Assembly (NCBI GenBank): GCA_963971405.1
Contig: OZ020486.1
Location: 33,999,419-34,063,418, forward strand
Source: Psococerastis gibbosa
Taxonomy: Eukaryota; Arthropoda; Insecta; Psocodea; Psocidae
DNA: 64,000 nt
Direction of reading: 5' to 3'
Shown: positions 24,701-31,059 of the stretch, one piece after another
How positions within the stretch are numbered: the stretch's first letter is position 1
Layout: each line of letters starts with the position of its first letter
Notes under the pieces: model-generated
What the model saw: only the letters and a program-made list of their open reading frames with translations
Databases searched by the model: none
Told to the model about the DNA's origin: nothing
Translations under genes and position numbers: made by a program

Positions 24701-27700
24701 TTTATTTATGTACACGAAACTATTGGAATTAGTAACTGTTAGTTAGGAACTAGTAAACTGAGTTTGGAGTCCGTTGATCCAAAAAACGAGTAACGTTGGT
24801 ATCCAGCGGCAGGGGGGGGGGGGGTCCGATTGGGGCTTACGACCTACCTTACACAAACACATTTACAAGTTTCTAGGCAGACAGTGACGCTGATAAAATG
24901 ATGTTTTTTGATTTTGAAGTGAATGGTTTTTCATCCCTGTAATTCGGACCATTCATTATTTTCTAGAAATAATTTTGATAATAATGCCGGATTATCCAAT
25001 TTTTGCTAAGGTACTCGGGTACTTCCTATATGAATAAAAAAAACAACTTAATGCTTGCCACTACTTCAGCTTACTGTGCTGGGCAACGTCTATATCGAAC
25101 AAACGCAAAATACCCATTTTTGGGCGTATTGAATTAGCCCAAAATATATTTAATTAAATAGTATGATTTATATGCTTTACATATATTGTAATTTTAGAAT
25201 CTTATATGCCGAATTACATCAAAACTCATTGATTAGTTTTAGATTAGCAATCGCTGCACCCTGACGAAGGTAGTATTTGCAAAACCCTATATATATAAAT
25301 ATATATAGATATATTTTGGTGGCACACAGCATGTCTCAAAACTTTGTTTGTTTTCAGCTCCTATCCCAGCTCTACCGAGTTCTGCTTCCTACCCGATGGG
25401 GCTCAAGTCTGCTGGGCGGCAGCCGTCGGAAGATAAGTACGCAGCTCTCAAGGACCTCGACAGTCAGATGAAGCAGCAGCAGGAACAACCCACCAACCAT
25501 AATACTTCATGTGAGTTACCATGTTCAGTCCGAAAATAGAATCAAGAACACTGGACTAGAACCCACAGTCTATACCCGGTAAGGCACTGACAGTGGGTTC
25601 GAGTCTTGATTCTCTATTTTCGGATGTAATTTCCCAAACCGGTTGATTCTTCAACCTGAAGTTAGCCTTATCTGGATTTACCGTTAGAAAATTGTTATTC
25701 GAAGAAGGATGGCATATTTTGGTTTGATTCTTTTCCTCTAAATATTCATTTTATTTGTCAAAAAGAACGTTGGCTTAAAATTAATCAGTAGTTCCAAGTG
25801 GAGTTTGGAGGAAATTAATAAAAATGACTATCCTGTATTCTGACTAAGAGGGTGGTAATGGTAATTATTTATTTTCTCCTGTCACGATGTAGACTACTCT
25901 TTCCCTAGGCATTGTCACAGAATTTTTGATGGATAGTCATTGTCTCTAATAGAGATTCTCACGCGACACAATTTTTCTAATATCATTCTAAATTGCCGCT
26001 CCTTTTTCAGTTGCTGGAGGCATCAGCGATTGGGCGAACATTGAGCAGACGCCTGCGCCTTCAGCGAATCCGTTCGCCCCGTCGTTTGTTCAACCTGCAT
26101 TCTCACAAGCTCAGAATGGTTTCACTCCTAGCCCTTCTAACCCCTTTGCGAACGGGTTCGACACTGGAAATTCAGGATCAACCTGGCCTCCTATGCCTAC
26201 AAGCCATTCTATGCCTTTCCCTGTCAGCTGGGGACCTCCAAATAATTTAACTGTAAGTACCTTTTCCGTAATTAATGGATGTCTGTCCTCCATAAAGAGT
26301 CCATGGCTGTAAACCGGCAATCCTGTCGTAAACATCTTGCCTTTTGAGTCCGCGGCATATCGTGTGCCTTCAAGTGGCGAGTTGCAGTTGAAGACACACG
26401 GACGACTGCCTTGTTCATATAAACTGCAGCCTTGCTCGCTTCACTTCTCTACTTCAGTTAGGGGTACCAAAAAGCGACAAAGTATATATCTAAAATAACA
26501 TTATGCACCTCTGTAATATGATAATTTCCCGAAATATTTACAATAACTGGCCTACTATGCCGTTTAGTATTAACCTATTCCTGGGGTTAAATGTAATCAA
26601 AAAAATTTTGAATAGCACTTTAAACCATATAATACTCTAGACACGCCATGTTCTAGAATTTCCGAGGGACCAACATACTGTAAAATGACGCCACACACTA
26701 GCAAAAGCAGCTGCTTTTAGTGGCGCGAACCTATAATTTTCAAGTTTTGTTTGTTTGGTTAGTTAATTGGAGTGAGAGAATATTTTTTAACTTTGGTAAA
26801 ACTTATTTAAGGCTGAGTGTTCAAAATGTTTTGTAAACAAGAAATTATCGTACTTTTTGGACGAAATTAATTAATTGCTCGTTCCACAGCCACAAAGATA
26901 TAAAAGGGAGCAGATGAAAAAATCTTAAAAAATACGAGCTTTCTGTGAAAGCTGTCTATTTCCCTTACAGATTTATAACTGTGCCACAAAATGGGTTTAA
27001 GGCTCTTTATCCAATTTTTTTAAAGTAATAATATTTCAGTTCAGAAAATATATACTTCCTGCGATAACTTGGATTTTTTATGAGTTTTTTATCTGTTCAC
27101 TTTGTTATCTTTGTATCTGTGGAATGAGCAATAAATTATTTTCTTCAAAAAATCAGTAAAATTTCTTGTTTACAAAACATTTTGAACACTCAGCCTTAAT
27201 ATTCAATTAGAAACTTATAACGATCAGTCCGTTATTTTTTTAACAACAAAAAAACTAGTTACCTAGCAACAAAGTCTCTGTTGCTGTTGCTAGGTAATCT
27301 GGGCTGTGACGTCACCCTCTGGCAAAAGCCTCAACTTTCTCATGCAGTGCATCCAGAATGCCGTGTCTTATATGGTCGAGTACTATATGGTATAAGAATA
27401 GCACTTTTCATTGTAAAATTATCTTGTTTACTTTTTTAATTCCAGGTTAAGATTAAAAATAATTACCGTACCATAGTATAAATCTTTCTTTGTTCATATT
27501 GCGGCTACTCCAAATACGCATTTGCTCTCATGTGGTACTACTGCAATGTTATCTCTTTAATTATATTTCGCTTCAGCCGAACCTAACGGAACAGGCAGGT
27601 GATGTGAGGTAGAGGGGATTTTCTGATGCTACTACTATTTTCAGTTCCAGAAATTCATTTTCTTTTATCTAGTTTCAGTAGGCCTTTTAAACATGAACAT

Positions 27701-27821
27701 TCTTATGAAAAATCCATATTTTTTAATTTTTATTATTATACTTGCATATAATTAATAAATAATAATGTTTTTCCATATTTTTCAGGTTGGTCCCAGCAAT
27801 CCTAGGAACCCTTTCCTTTAG
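3171..27821 (+). CDS. AGFG1: AGFG/Drongo-type ArfGAP with FG-like repeats (multi-exon)
   Basis: Arf-GAP domain and FG-repeat protein, a family linked to Arf GTPases, EH-domain partners and vesicle or nuclear-export traffic. CDS exons: 3171-3334, 3613-3706, 10367-10585, (15892-16038 uncertain), 17535-17736, 25358-25510, 26011-26252, 27786-27821. All firm junctions are GT-AG and phase-consistent. Exons 1-2 hold the zinc finger CFDC-x16-CTRC followed by LRGLTPPHRVKSISM, the family signature. Exon 3 completes the domain (YCRRLWLAHYDG ... KYEKKRYY) and ends in a Pro/Gln run. Later exons carry Asn-Phe motifs (FANFDNN, NPFAPSF, NPFANGF), the DKYAALKDLDS motif and the C-terminus SNPRNPFL, matching vertebrate AGFG ends. 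About 418 aa with the uncertain exon, 369 without, shorter than vertebrate AGFG1. An in-frame ATG at 3165 would add two residues. Introns are 0.3-7.8 kb and full of repeats. Confidence 0.9.
4210..4400 (+). repeat. tRNA-like SINE, family A
   Basis: Starts ACTTCGGTGGCCAGGTGGTA (A-box-like) followed by TGTGCGAGTCTCTACAC and ends in an AATTGTTTGCACGCAATTAA tail and a T run. Other copies: 4761-4860, 14304-14480 and, inverted, 42728-42912. Lies in AGFG intron 2. A perfect B box is not visible, so the tRNA origin is tentative. Confidence 0.65.
4761..4860 (+). repeat. tRNA-like SINE, family A (head only)
   Basis: Begins GACTTCGGTGGCAAGGTGGT and shares the GTGTGCGAGTATCTACACAC and GGAGACGTGTCGTAACTC blocks with the copy 550 bp upstream; the 3' half is missing. 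Confidence 0.6.
4861..7369. other. AGFG intron 2, no recognised feature
   Basis: About 2.5 kb of AT-rich intron. An open frame of 118 codons (5065-5421, +) shows no domain and may be antisense to an old retroelement (TTC-rich block, CTGCTGCTCTG). It is not called as a gene. T runs at about 6430 and 6563 are simple sequence. Confidence 0.4.
7370..7700. repeat. Foldback element, GCACCCC family
   Basis: Arms pair around GTTGTAGAAGACTACTTCATG (left) and its complement in ATGCACGAAGTAGTCTTCTACAAC (right). The left part has TTAGCACCCCAAAATTTG. The right end abuts the tRNA-like SINE at 7701, which seems to have inserted at or near its margin. Confidence 0.65.
7701..7905 (+). repeat. tRNA-derived SINE, family B
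   Basis: A tRNA-like head: ATTAGTGGTAAGGACTCTGAC (A-box region), then the B box GGTTCGAGTACC about 45 bases on. The body contains CATTTTCTGG, TTCGGAGGGCATGTAAA and CCTTCCTAGTTG, then an A-rich tail. A second copy is at 48191-48360. It is too degenerate and too long to be a functional tRNA gene. Confidence 0.75.
7994..8017 (+). repeat. GGGGC tandem repeat
   Basis: Three GGGGC units in a GGCGGGG... run, a short G-rich microsatellite able in principle to form a G-quadruplex. It marks the edge of the LINE fragment that follows. Confidence 0.7.
8012..8260 (-). pseudogene. LINE reverse transcriptase C-terminal fragment
   Basis: The minus strand reads THIATYGSEAWNLT, then after a frameshift RKITRRIYGPLCEDGEW, the pattern found after the RT domain of many arthropod non-LTR elements (x-TYGSETW-x and RKILRxIYGP). 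Stops and frameshifts make it dead. It sits in AGFG intron 2. Confidence 0.65.
8520..8880. repeat. Diverged foldback element, GCACCCC family
   Basis: Contains TTAGCACCCCATATTTGTTG, GATTTGGCTCATGTAAGTTG and, further on, GGACTACTTCGTACACAATA, in the same order as the copy at 7370-7700. The right arm is poorly preserved. Confidence 0.5.
9208..9600. repeat. Composite foldback MITE A (TTA-type family)
   Basis: Outer termini GGCGCGGTTTCCACCGACCT and the inverted copy at the right end (AGGTCGGTGAAAACCGCGCC) are flanked by ATA and TTA. Inside, at 9279-9529, a second inverted pair (GGCGGGTTTC ... CCGCC) forms another element of the same family. The core holds ATGGCGTCATGGGATATG, shared with 10963-11351 and 44534-44968. 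TTA-type flanks and GG-C ends suggest PIF/Harbinger-like MITEs. Confidence 0.75.
9765..9930 (+). repeat. SINE-like repeat, family C
   Basis: Shares a head (GCGGAAGATCGAGGCTCGGT), an A run, and ATCCATCCAGC...GGTACC with 18061-18240, where the B-box-like GAGGTTCGAGACTC is clearer. Probably tRNA-derived. Confidence 0.45.
10676..10860 (+). repeat. Dispersed repeat, GGCCAAAAATT family
   Basis: Matches 14084-14262 and more weakly 19800-19930 over CAATGG, TTGTCTCAGCTT, GACATCGAGGACGTATACCA, CAATGGCCAAAAATTC and GGGGTCGTTG. It lies just downstream of AGFG exon 3. Class unknown. Confidence 0.65.
10963..11351. repeat. Composite foldback MITE B (TTA-type family)
   Basis: Same nested structure as 9208-9600. 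Outer ends are GGCGCG...CGCGCC with TTA on the left and TAA on the right. The inner element at 11034-11280 begins GGCGGGGTTTCC. The interior keeps ATGGCGTCATGGGATATG and the TTTACTCTATG/CATAGAGTAA pair. Confidence 0.75.
11352..13748. other. AGFG intron 3, no recognised feature
   Basis: About 2.4 kb of AT-rich sequence. Several open frames under 90 codons were read on both strands; none shows a domain, splice-consistent extension or compositional bias that supports coding. Confidence 0.4.
13755..13950. repeat. Hairpin MITE, AAACGTTTGG family
   Basis: Contains a near-perfect hairpin at 13849-13932: GACTTCTAAGATTGTATCTC and about 17 further bases are repeated in inverse order around a 12-base loop. 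The left part has GGCTGATGGGCCGTGGT and TACTTCCAAACTTTTCGTCA. Relatives at 39950-40150 and 52745-52935 keep both outer arms. Confidence 0.75.
14084..14262 (+). repeat. Dispersed repeat, GGCCAAAAATT family
   Basis: Second copy of the repeat at 10676-10860, sharing GACATCGAGGACGTATACCA, CCAATGGCCAAAAATTC and GGGGTCGTTGGCATTGGACA. It is followed within about 40 bases by a family A SINE, so the two may travel together. Confidence 0.65.
14304..14480 (+). repeat. tRNA-like SINE, family A
   Basis: CTTCCATGGCCAGGTGGTAA head, CACTTGTGCGAGTC, GGAGACGTGTCGTCACTAA, GGATACATTCATTAAATTG and a terminal T run, in the same order as the copy at 4210-4400. Confidence 0.65.
14985..15310 (+). repeat. Left arm of a large inverted repeat in AGFG intron 3
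   Basis: ATTTTGTAAAC, TCGTGTATTTTTGATGAAA, GATATGAAAATGGTCAGAT and ACAAAATATTTGCGTCCCA recur inverted at 16655-17205. The sequence is also related to the compact foldback element at 26813-27196. The arms enclose about 1.35 kb that includes the uncertain exon at 15892. Confidence 0.6.
15892..16038 (+). CDS. Possible internal AGFG exon (uncertain)
   Basis: Reads EQRRRLVPPEKMLKQGN ... NCVPSSSLQIT with no stop and fits phase 0 on both sides (previous exon ends 10585, next begins 17535). The donor would be ACT/GTATAT. The most canonical acceptor, at 15869 (TTTTTAG), is out of phase with exon 3; read in phase 0 from there the frame stops at a TAA within about 80 bases, giving a possible short-isoform end instead. 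RRLVPPEK faintly resembles the KKRWYVPPEQ segment of vertebrate AGFG1. It lies between arms of a large inverted repeat, so it may not be an exon at all. Confidence 0.35.
16655..17205 (-). repeat. Right arm of a large inverted repeat, interrupted
   Basis: Reverse complement of the arm at 14985-15310 (GGGACGCAAATATTTTGTAA, ATCTGACCACTTTCATATC, TTTCGTCAAAAATACACAAT). It is interrupted by the MITE at 16840-17016 and by a run of about 34 T at 17097-17130. Confidence 0.6.
16840..17016. repeat. MITE, GCAGCCTGATYGAGGCG family
   Basis: Inverted termini GCAGCCTGATTGAGGCGATT and AAACGCCTCAATCAGACTGC, with CCGGTATTTATTTAATCCCC inside. The same element in opposite orientation is at 31520-31681. Fragments with TTTTGAATAGCACTTT occur near 26600 and 27400. 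Confidence 0.75.
17601..17654 (+). repeat. 18-bp tandem repeat inside an AGFG exon
   Basis: Three units of TTTCCGTCTGCTTCCACG (the third with two changes) encode Phe-Pro-Ser-Ala-Ser-Thr repeats. They stay in frame and resemble the low-complexity FG-type region of the family. Confidence 0.8.
17785..17926. repeat. Foldback MITE D (TTA-type family)
   Basis: A 142-bp near-complete hairpin. Ends are GGCGGGGTTTCCACATACGT and its inverse ATGTGGAAACCCCGCC followed by TTA. The centre carries GACGTGGTAGCAGACATTTT, the family's conserved core motif. It starts 48 bp past the AGFG exon ending at 17736. Confidence 0.75.
18061..18240 (+). repeat. tRNA-like SINE, family C
   Basis: TCGTGGTAAAGAACTAGACT resembles an A-box region and GAGGTTCGAGACTC a B box at tRNA-like spacing. 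ATCCATCCAGCAGTGGTCAC and GGTACCTCCTCTGCCGG match 9765-9930. Confidence 0.5.
18388..18730 (+). repeat. SINE with 5S-rRNA-like head (copy 1)
   Basis: Starts CCAACGGCCATACTCAGTTG, close to the 5' end of insect 5S rRNA, and the head closes with CAGCGTTGGC, as in 5S helix I. The body has AATAACGCGCTGAGACTAC, CCTGTCAGTCAACTCCCCTT and GCAGGCGTTGGAAAA. Other copies: 37837-38190, 55278-55630 and, inverted, 32630-32834. Confidence 0.65.
18731..19799. other. AGFG intron, no recognised feature
   Basis: Overlapping opposite-strand open frames near 18930-19398 show no domain. The segment is less AT-rich than its surroundings and may be an old repeat, but I could not match it to anything in the window. Confidence 0.35.
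19800..19930 (+). repeat. Diverged GGCCAAAAATT-family repeat
   Basis: TTGTAGCCGGTGTAG, GGAGACGTG, CCAATGGCCAAAAATGTC and GGGGTCGTTGGCA follow the order of the copies at 10676 and 14084. Confidence 0.5.
19940..20235 (+). pseudogene. 3' end of a LINE with an AAT-repeat tail
   Basis: The + strand, with frameshifts, reads TGRPS, KRWKDELETD, ENRDDQAKAHQGL: the RPGRPRKRW...DRDxWR tail typical of arthropod non-LTR ORF2. It is followed by an (AAT)n microsatellite at about 20208-20230 that probably represents the element's 3' tail. Confidence 0.65.
20639..21726. repeat. 1.09-kb direct repeat, left copy, flanking a LINE
   Basis: Begins CGCAGAACGGCTTACGATGC and ends CGATTGGGGCTTACGACCTA plus CCTT. It is repeated in the same orientation at 23766-24850. 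Along about 1.085 kb I find differences only in homopolymers: the C run near 20816, one G in AAGGTTAGGG and the G run near 21688. Between the copies lies only a minus-strand LINE, so the pair has the arrangement of a target-site duplication. Inside is a tRNA-like segment (GTAGCCGTATTGTAGAGG ... GGGTTCGTGACC) at about 20921-20985. Confidence 0.85.
21727..23765 (-). mobile_element. 5'-truncated non-LTR retrotransposon (RT plus RNase H)
   Basis: On the minus strand the element runs from 23765 to a poly(A) tail seen as about 38 T at 21725-21762. It lacks an endonuclease and the N-terminal RT motifs, because the 5' end falls in RT motif A (FMDIEGAFNNTTY). The remaining frame is open: AFADDFVIVVV (catalytic ADD), a thumb region, then an RNase H domain with WFTDGSKTANG, QAEVCAIAE, FSDSQAAIKAL and PGHSGVEGNERADALA, and a Cys/His tail CRWCEMEDETAEHVLLEC. 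An RNase H after RT fits the I/LOA/R1-like arthropod groups. Only about 70 bp of 3' UTR precedes the tail. No stop or frameshift in about 640 codons implies a recent insertion. Confidence 0.9.
21834..23819 (-). CDS. LINE ORF2 remnant fused to host flank
   Basis: The longest frame in the window, 661 codons. Its first 18 or so residues (MKTACFKLANSGIVSRSA) are encoded by the flanking 1.09-kb repeat, and the LINE frame begins at ESLECKEIALATF. The N-terminus is therefore accidental. RT, RNase H and the C-terminal CCHC-like motif are intact, but endonuclease and early RT motifs are missing, so autonomous retrotransposition is not expected. Confidence 0.85.
   Translation of the reverse strand: MKTACFKLANSGIVSRSAESLECKEIALATFMDIEGAFNNTTYSSMIRAVREAGVKGTTCRWIKNMLYRRELQASLFDTEKVVLATKGCAQGGVLSPLLWNLVADRLLVTLNGEGLYTQAFADDFVIVVVGKFIATVMELMQRAIKIVENWCLEESLRVNPAKTHIIPFTRQQRVSDREPPILFGEQLKWAKEVKYLGVTLDRTLTWNAHLKSRVIQAKNCMFACRRAIGKTWGIRPRMTYWLYTAVIRPIISYAAVVWWQKANQTTAKLTLNSVQRLACIGITGAMSTTPTDALDTLLDLPSLNLFIMGQARMSAYRLEQGGLWENSLRGHCAIKNSITEEGISMPSDQMLPEYDFRRPFESRILTRESWTEGTLSQEAGTLVWFTDGSKTANGTGAGINGVNPVKSISISLGKFCTVFQAEVCAIAECLREILRMEYENKTIHIFSDSQAAIKALDSYCTKSKLVRDCKQLLLRVSKNNKLKLEWVPGHSGVEGNERADALANIGSDSIFVGPEPTCGISYGSVRTIVDRWIQTKKIESWHNMTEKRSLKRLGIKPSKKLTKNLLLLGRLEIRNIVGLLTGHCHLRHHLYKLKVHTGSRECRWCEMEDETAEHVLLECEALAKNRFRILGIPGSETKTIREDPVGKTRSFIKKVGIFQT
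23766..24850. repeat. 1.09-kb direct repeat, right copy, flanking a LINE
   Basis: Same sequence and orientation as 20639-21726. The left boundary with the LINE is ATTC/CGCAGAACGG; the right boundary is CTACCTT/ACACAAACAC. The left copy is bounded by GGTTTT/CGCAGAACGG on its outer side. The copy carries no gene I recognise. Confidence 0.85.
24851..25357. other. AGFG intron, no recognised feature
   Basis: AT-rich unique-looking sequence leading to the pyrimidine tract and acceptor (TTTGTTTTCAG) of the AGFG exon at 25358. A short TATA-type microsatellite lies at about 25290-25315. Confidence 0.4.
25530..25623. repeat. 94-bp hairpin carrying a tRNA T-arm-like motif
   Basis: Left arm CCGAAAATAGAATCAAGA ... 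AGAACCCACAGTC pairs with right arm GACAGTGGGTTCGAGTCTTG then ATTCTCTATTTTCGG around a loop of about 20 bases. GTGGGTTCGAGTC resembles a tRNA B box. It begins 20 bp after the AGFG splice donor at 25510. Confidence 0.7.
26813..27196. repeat. Compact foldback element, TTTTGTAAACAAGAAAT family
   Basis: Ends AAGGCTGAGTGTTCAAAATG and its perfect inverse, continuing into TTTTGTAAACAAGAAAT. Arms continue with differences for about 150 bp (CACAAAGATATAAAAG; TCTTTGTATCTGTGGAA). Related to the separated arms at 14985-15310 and 16655-17205. Another short hairpin, TTACCTAGCAACA/TGTTGCTAGGTAA, follows at 27259-27297. Confidence 0.75.
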
Positions 27822-29174
27822 AAGTGATGTGGAATAAACTATGTGCCTTTTGGTTGAAAATCATGCTTAGAAAATTCATTGTTATTGGTAGGCCTCATCT
27901 CAAGAAAACTCATTTTTGATAATATCAATGAAATCGAAGTGCCTGACATAGGATAGCAGTCACAAATATTAAATAAATATATATAAAATGTTTAATTGTT
28001 CCTCTATGTCGTAAATTGTGAATTTCATACACAATATTTTAACTTTTTGTAAATTGCGTCGTGCATATTAAGATAACTTGATAATAAAAACCGTAATTGG
28101 CAATGAATGCTCCTTACTGGCCCAACATGAATGTATACTTCCAAATGCAGCGTGTATTAAAATTTAAGAGGGAAACGTCTTGTCACAATAGCGGTAGTTA
28201 ACATAATTAACTTAATGTAAATGAGATTTTGGACATTTACTACTTTCAATTACTTGATCGTTCTGGCATTTGGATTGAATTAAAAAGTAAAAATTCGTTG
28301 TTTGATAAGTCATGGATTTGAGGGAATGGGTTGTTAATTCCAATGAAATTTTTGTTGAGCGCGGATGGTCTGAGCTTCATTTCCATTATGATATAAATTT
28401 TCTCATCCATAATAAACACCCGATAGTGGGAACCCGAATGTTGTGCATAAGCGGGTAGTTACATAGATAAGGGAAATATGGGCTAAAATGAACCCTCAGA
28501 CTACGAAGCACTCGAAAGCAAAAAGTCTTGTTCTTTTTGGACTTTGTAGCAGGAATATCATTTCTGGTCTTACTTTAATAATCGTAATTGAAATGAAATG
28601 TCCTATTTTGATCTGTGACAAAGTAAACTAATATAAATGTCTGTTAGTAAAGCGTCACTAATGTTTGTGATTCTAAGGTTTTATTCGTGTATAATAATAG
28701 TGTAATCTGACTTAGGGTAGAAACGACCAATCGTCTGAGAAATGAGCAATTGTATTAGACAATTGGTCTTCGCTATCATTATTTGTAAGAAGTTTGTAAT
28801 GATTGTTACTTCATTTTTCATTATAACTTGACTGATCTTTTGTATGCTTTGAAGTTTGTGCTAAATCCTATCTAGTTGAATTTGATTCCAAGAAACAACA
28901 ATTTTCAATTGCCAAAAGCCCTCTCATCGTACTACAATATATTCACATGAGTACTCGCATCGCTACTGATAAAAACATAATATATATATATATATAGGAT
29001 AGCTAAATTAAAAGTGGATTATCAAAACAGCCGTAATAGTCCTATATTGCAATAAAACAATTTTATATTAGTCACAAATTGTTTGGATAGCATTGTGAAA
29101 ATTACTTTGCATTCTAGAAAATTTTCCACATTTCGGCTGAAATTTCCTCCAAATTTTGAGTATTTTTGTCAATT
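27822..29174. other. Intergenic: AGFG 3' region to Cys/Pro-rich cluster
   Basis: Holds the presumed AGFG 3' UTR and the promoter of the first Cys/Pro-rich gene. AT-rich, with a TA microsatellite at about 28978-28996. No open frame or repeat was recognised. Confidence 0.4.
27833..27977 (+). promoter_or_regulatory. Candidate AGFG polyadenylation signals
   Basis: AATAAA occurs at 27833-27838, 12 bp after the stop, and again at 27972-27977. The second is at a more usual distance for a 3' UTR. No cleavage site can be placed from sequence alone. Confidence 0.4.
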
Positions 29175-30807
29175 ATGCTAAGTGTGGCGTGGACCATAAG
29201 AGCTACGGCATTGCACCGTCAACTAAAAACAGCTAAGACGTTCAGTGAATTACAAACCTATCGTAAGTTATCACAATAAATAAATAAATAGAATACTGTA
29301 TTAGTTATACAGTACGTAGGTACTGAAGCAAAGTAAACATGATACATTATATTGTATTAACTACAGTATGCACTGCAGCAAACTATTTAGACTGAATTTC
29401 AAGACTTACGAGGGTATGCCACGATCGCTTGAAAAGTCTCGGTAAAAAATACTGGACGGCACCGCCATAAAATGGATCATACTGGTGCCGTCCAATATTC
29501 CTTACCGAGACTTTTCAAGCGATCATCGGAGCTACCCTTAGTGTTTTTAATATTGCATTTGTAGACGCAACAGGTTTCAATAAAAAAAAAATTCTTTGCA
29601 ACTTTTAAATTAGCTCTTGCGCATTTTGAAGGTAGTAAAGATAAGATTTTTTAGACAAAGAAACATTGATTTTACTGCATACAAGGGCCTCGGGGGTCTC
29701 TATTTTGAAAATATATGTAGTTGTTTCTTTGTATATTTTCTACAATTCCGTATAGTTACGATTTCACAGACGAACAGTAATTGATATTATTGCAAAAAGA
29801 GGGAAAGGGGTCCTTTTTTTTCAAAATGTAGGGAGAAAATATCAAACAATGGGATGTTACGAATCGAAAATCGATTATTGTATCGATTGATTAGATTCCA
29901 GCGATTGCAAAGTTATAGGTGCCGGCGGTAAAAATGAGATAATTTTGTGATCAGGTATTATGTCCAAATCTGCCGCCTATTTCGCCTCATGGGCCCACTC
30001 TTCATCAACCCAAAATAATTTTTAACTAAATTTTTATATTTTCAATTAAGATCGTACCAACCTATGACCTATGTAATATGTGAAACTAGGCCTAGTCCTA
30101 GAGATCGTCCATTCAATTAAATTCATCAATTAGTACAAATTTCGACGCTTAGCGTGTTGATAATTATTTAAAACTGGTGATTAAACAGGGAACTCTGAAA
30201 TCACTCAGGCATAGGAAAAAGACATACCATCCGCTCATTCTCAATAAATCATACTGACATAGGCCTACCTCTCTCAGTAGCCTGGTTGAGTTCCACTCCA
30301 GGAATTGGTCTGTAGAAGTGTACCTTCCTCACTTTTTTCTATGATACTTGTAACGCGGTTGATCCGACTCTGGCTAGCCAAGGACCTTAATGTTTGTATC
30401 AATATAAGCTTGTGTTTCAGTTAATTTGACAATAAGACGTATATTTCGCCATGCATATAAGAAATAAATCTGCTTCCATTTAGCGAGCGCAAAAGAAAAA
30501 GCCACTACTTCTCGTTTTCTTTGCCATAGAGGCCGCTGTTGCTGGAAGGCTGATATCTGATCAAAATACTCAAGATGATCCGCGTAAACCGAAACCACCA
30601 ACCCGTCCTAAATGTCCCCCTCCAGATCCTTTGCCATGTCCACCGTTTTGTCCTCCATTAACTTTCCCAAACTGCGGGCTGCCTGAACCCCCTGACTGCC
30701 CTGAGGAGAAAAAACCCTGTGGCTACAGGCCACCATTTCCACCAATCTGCCCGCCACCATCTGGGGAATTTCCTCCCTGCCCTTCGAAAAAGCCTTCATG
30801 CGATTAA
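29175..30807 (+). CDS. Small Cys/Pro-rich protein 1, basic leader exon
   Basis: Two-exon model: 29175-29262 and 30530-30807, GT-AG, phase 1, about 121 aa. Exon 1 encodes MLSVAWTIRATALHRQLKTA, positively charged with Arg/Lys and hydroxyl residues and no acid until residue 25, like a mitochondrial presequence (inference). Exon 2 follows a strong pyrimidine tract (CTTCTCGTTTTCTTTGCCATAG) and encodes a body of CPP, PPC and CPxxK units with nine Cys, ending PCPSKKPSCD. I cannot assign a family. Short Cys/Pro-rich proteins with such leaders occur among insect testis-specific genes, but that is analogy only. A second body exon (31060-31373) and a third complete gene (33810-34719) lie downstream on the same strand. 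Confidence 0.65.
29423..29524. repeat. Long near-perfect hairpin in an intron
   Basis: GATCGCTTGAAAAGTCTCGG ... ACTGGACGGCACC pairs with GGTGCCGTCCAATATTCC ... GAGACTTTTCAAGCGATC. Arms of about 40 bp around a 20-base loop. Possibly a small MITE; no second copy was seen in the window. Confidence 0.7.
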
Positions 30808-31059
30808 GTGAACATGCCACCGCCACCACACCTTAGGGAACATTATTCGAAGATTCGAGAATTTGCTTGCCAGTGTGTTCGGAATTTAAATATCCAATCA
30901 ATTCAGGGATTCTAAGTCTGTAAGTAACTAAGAGACTACTGGCGGGTACCTATATTTTTATTTCCAGACGTTACCATACTTGCCCATATATAGGCCTAAT
31001 TAATAACTTTCTAAACAAGTAGCCTAGGTTTTTATACATCCTTTGGCCTTTTTTTGCAG

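Noticed and set aside
20639-24850. An LTR retrotransposon with 1.09-kb LTRs
   Set aside because: The repeats lack TG...CA ends, primer-binding site and polypurine tract, and the interior is a poly(A)-tailed non-LTR RT/RNase H on the opposite strand with no gag, protease or integrase.
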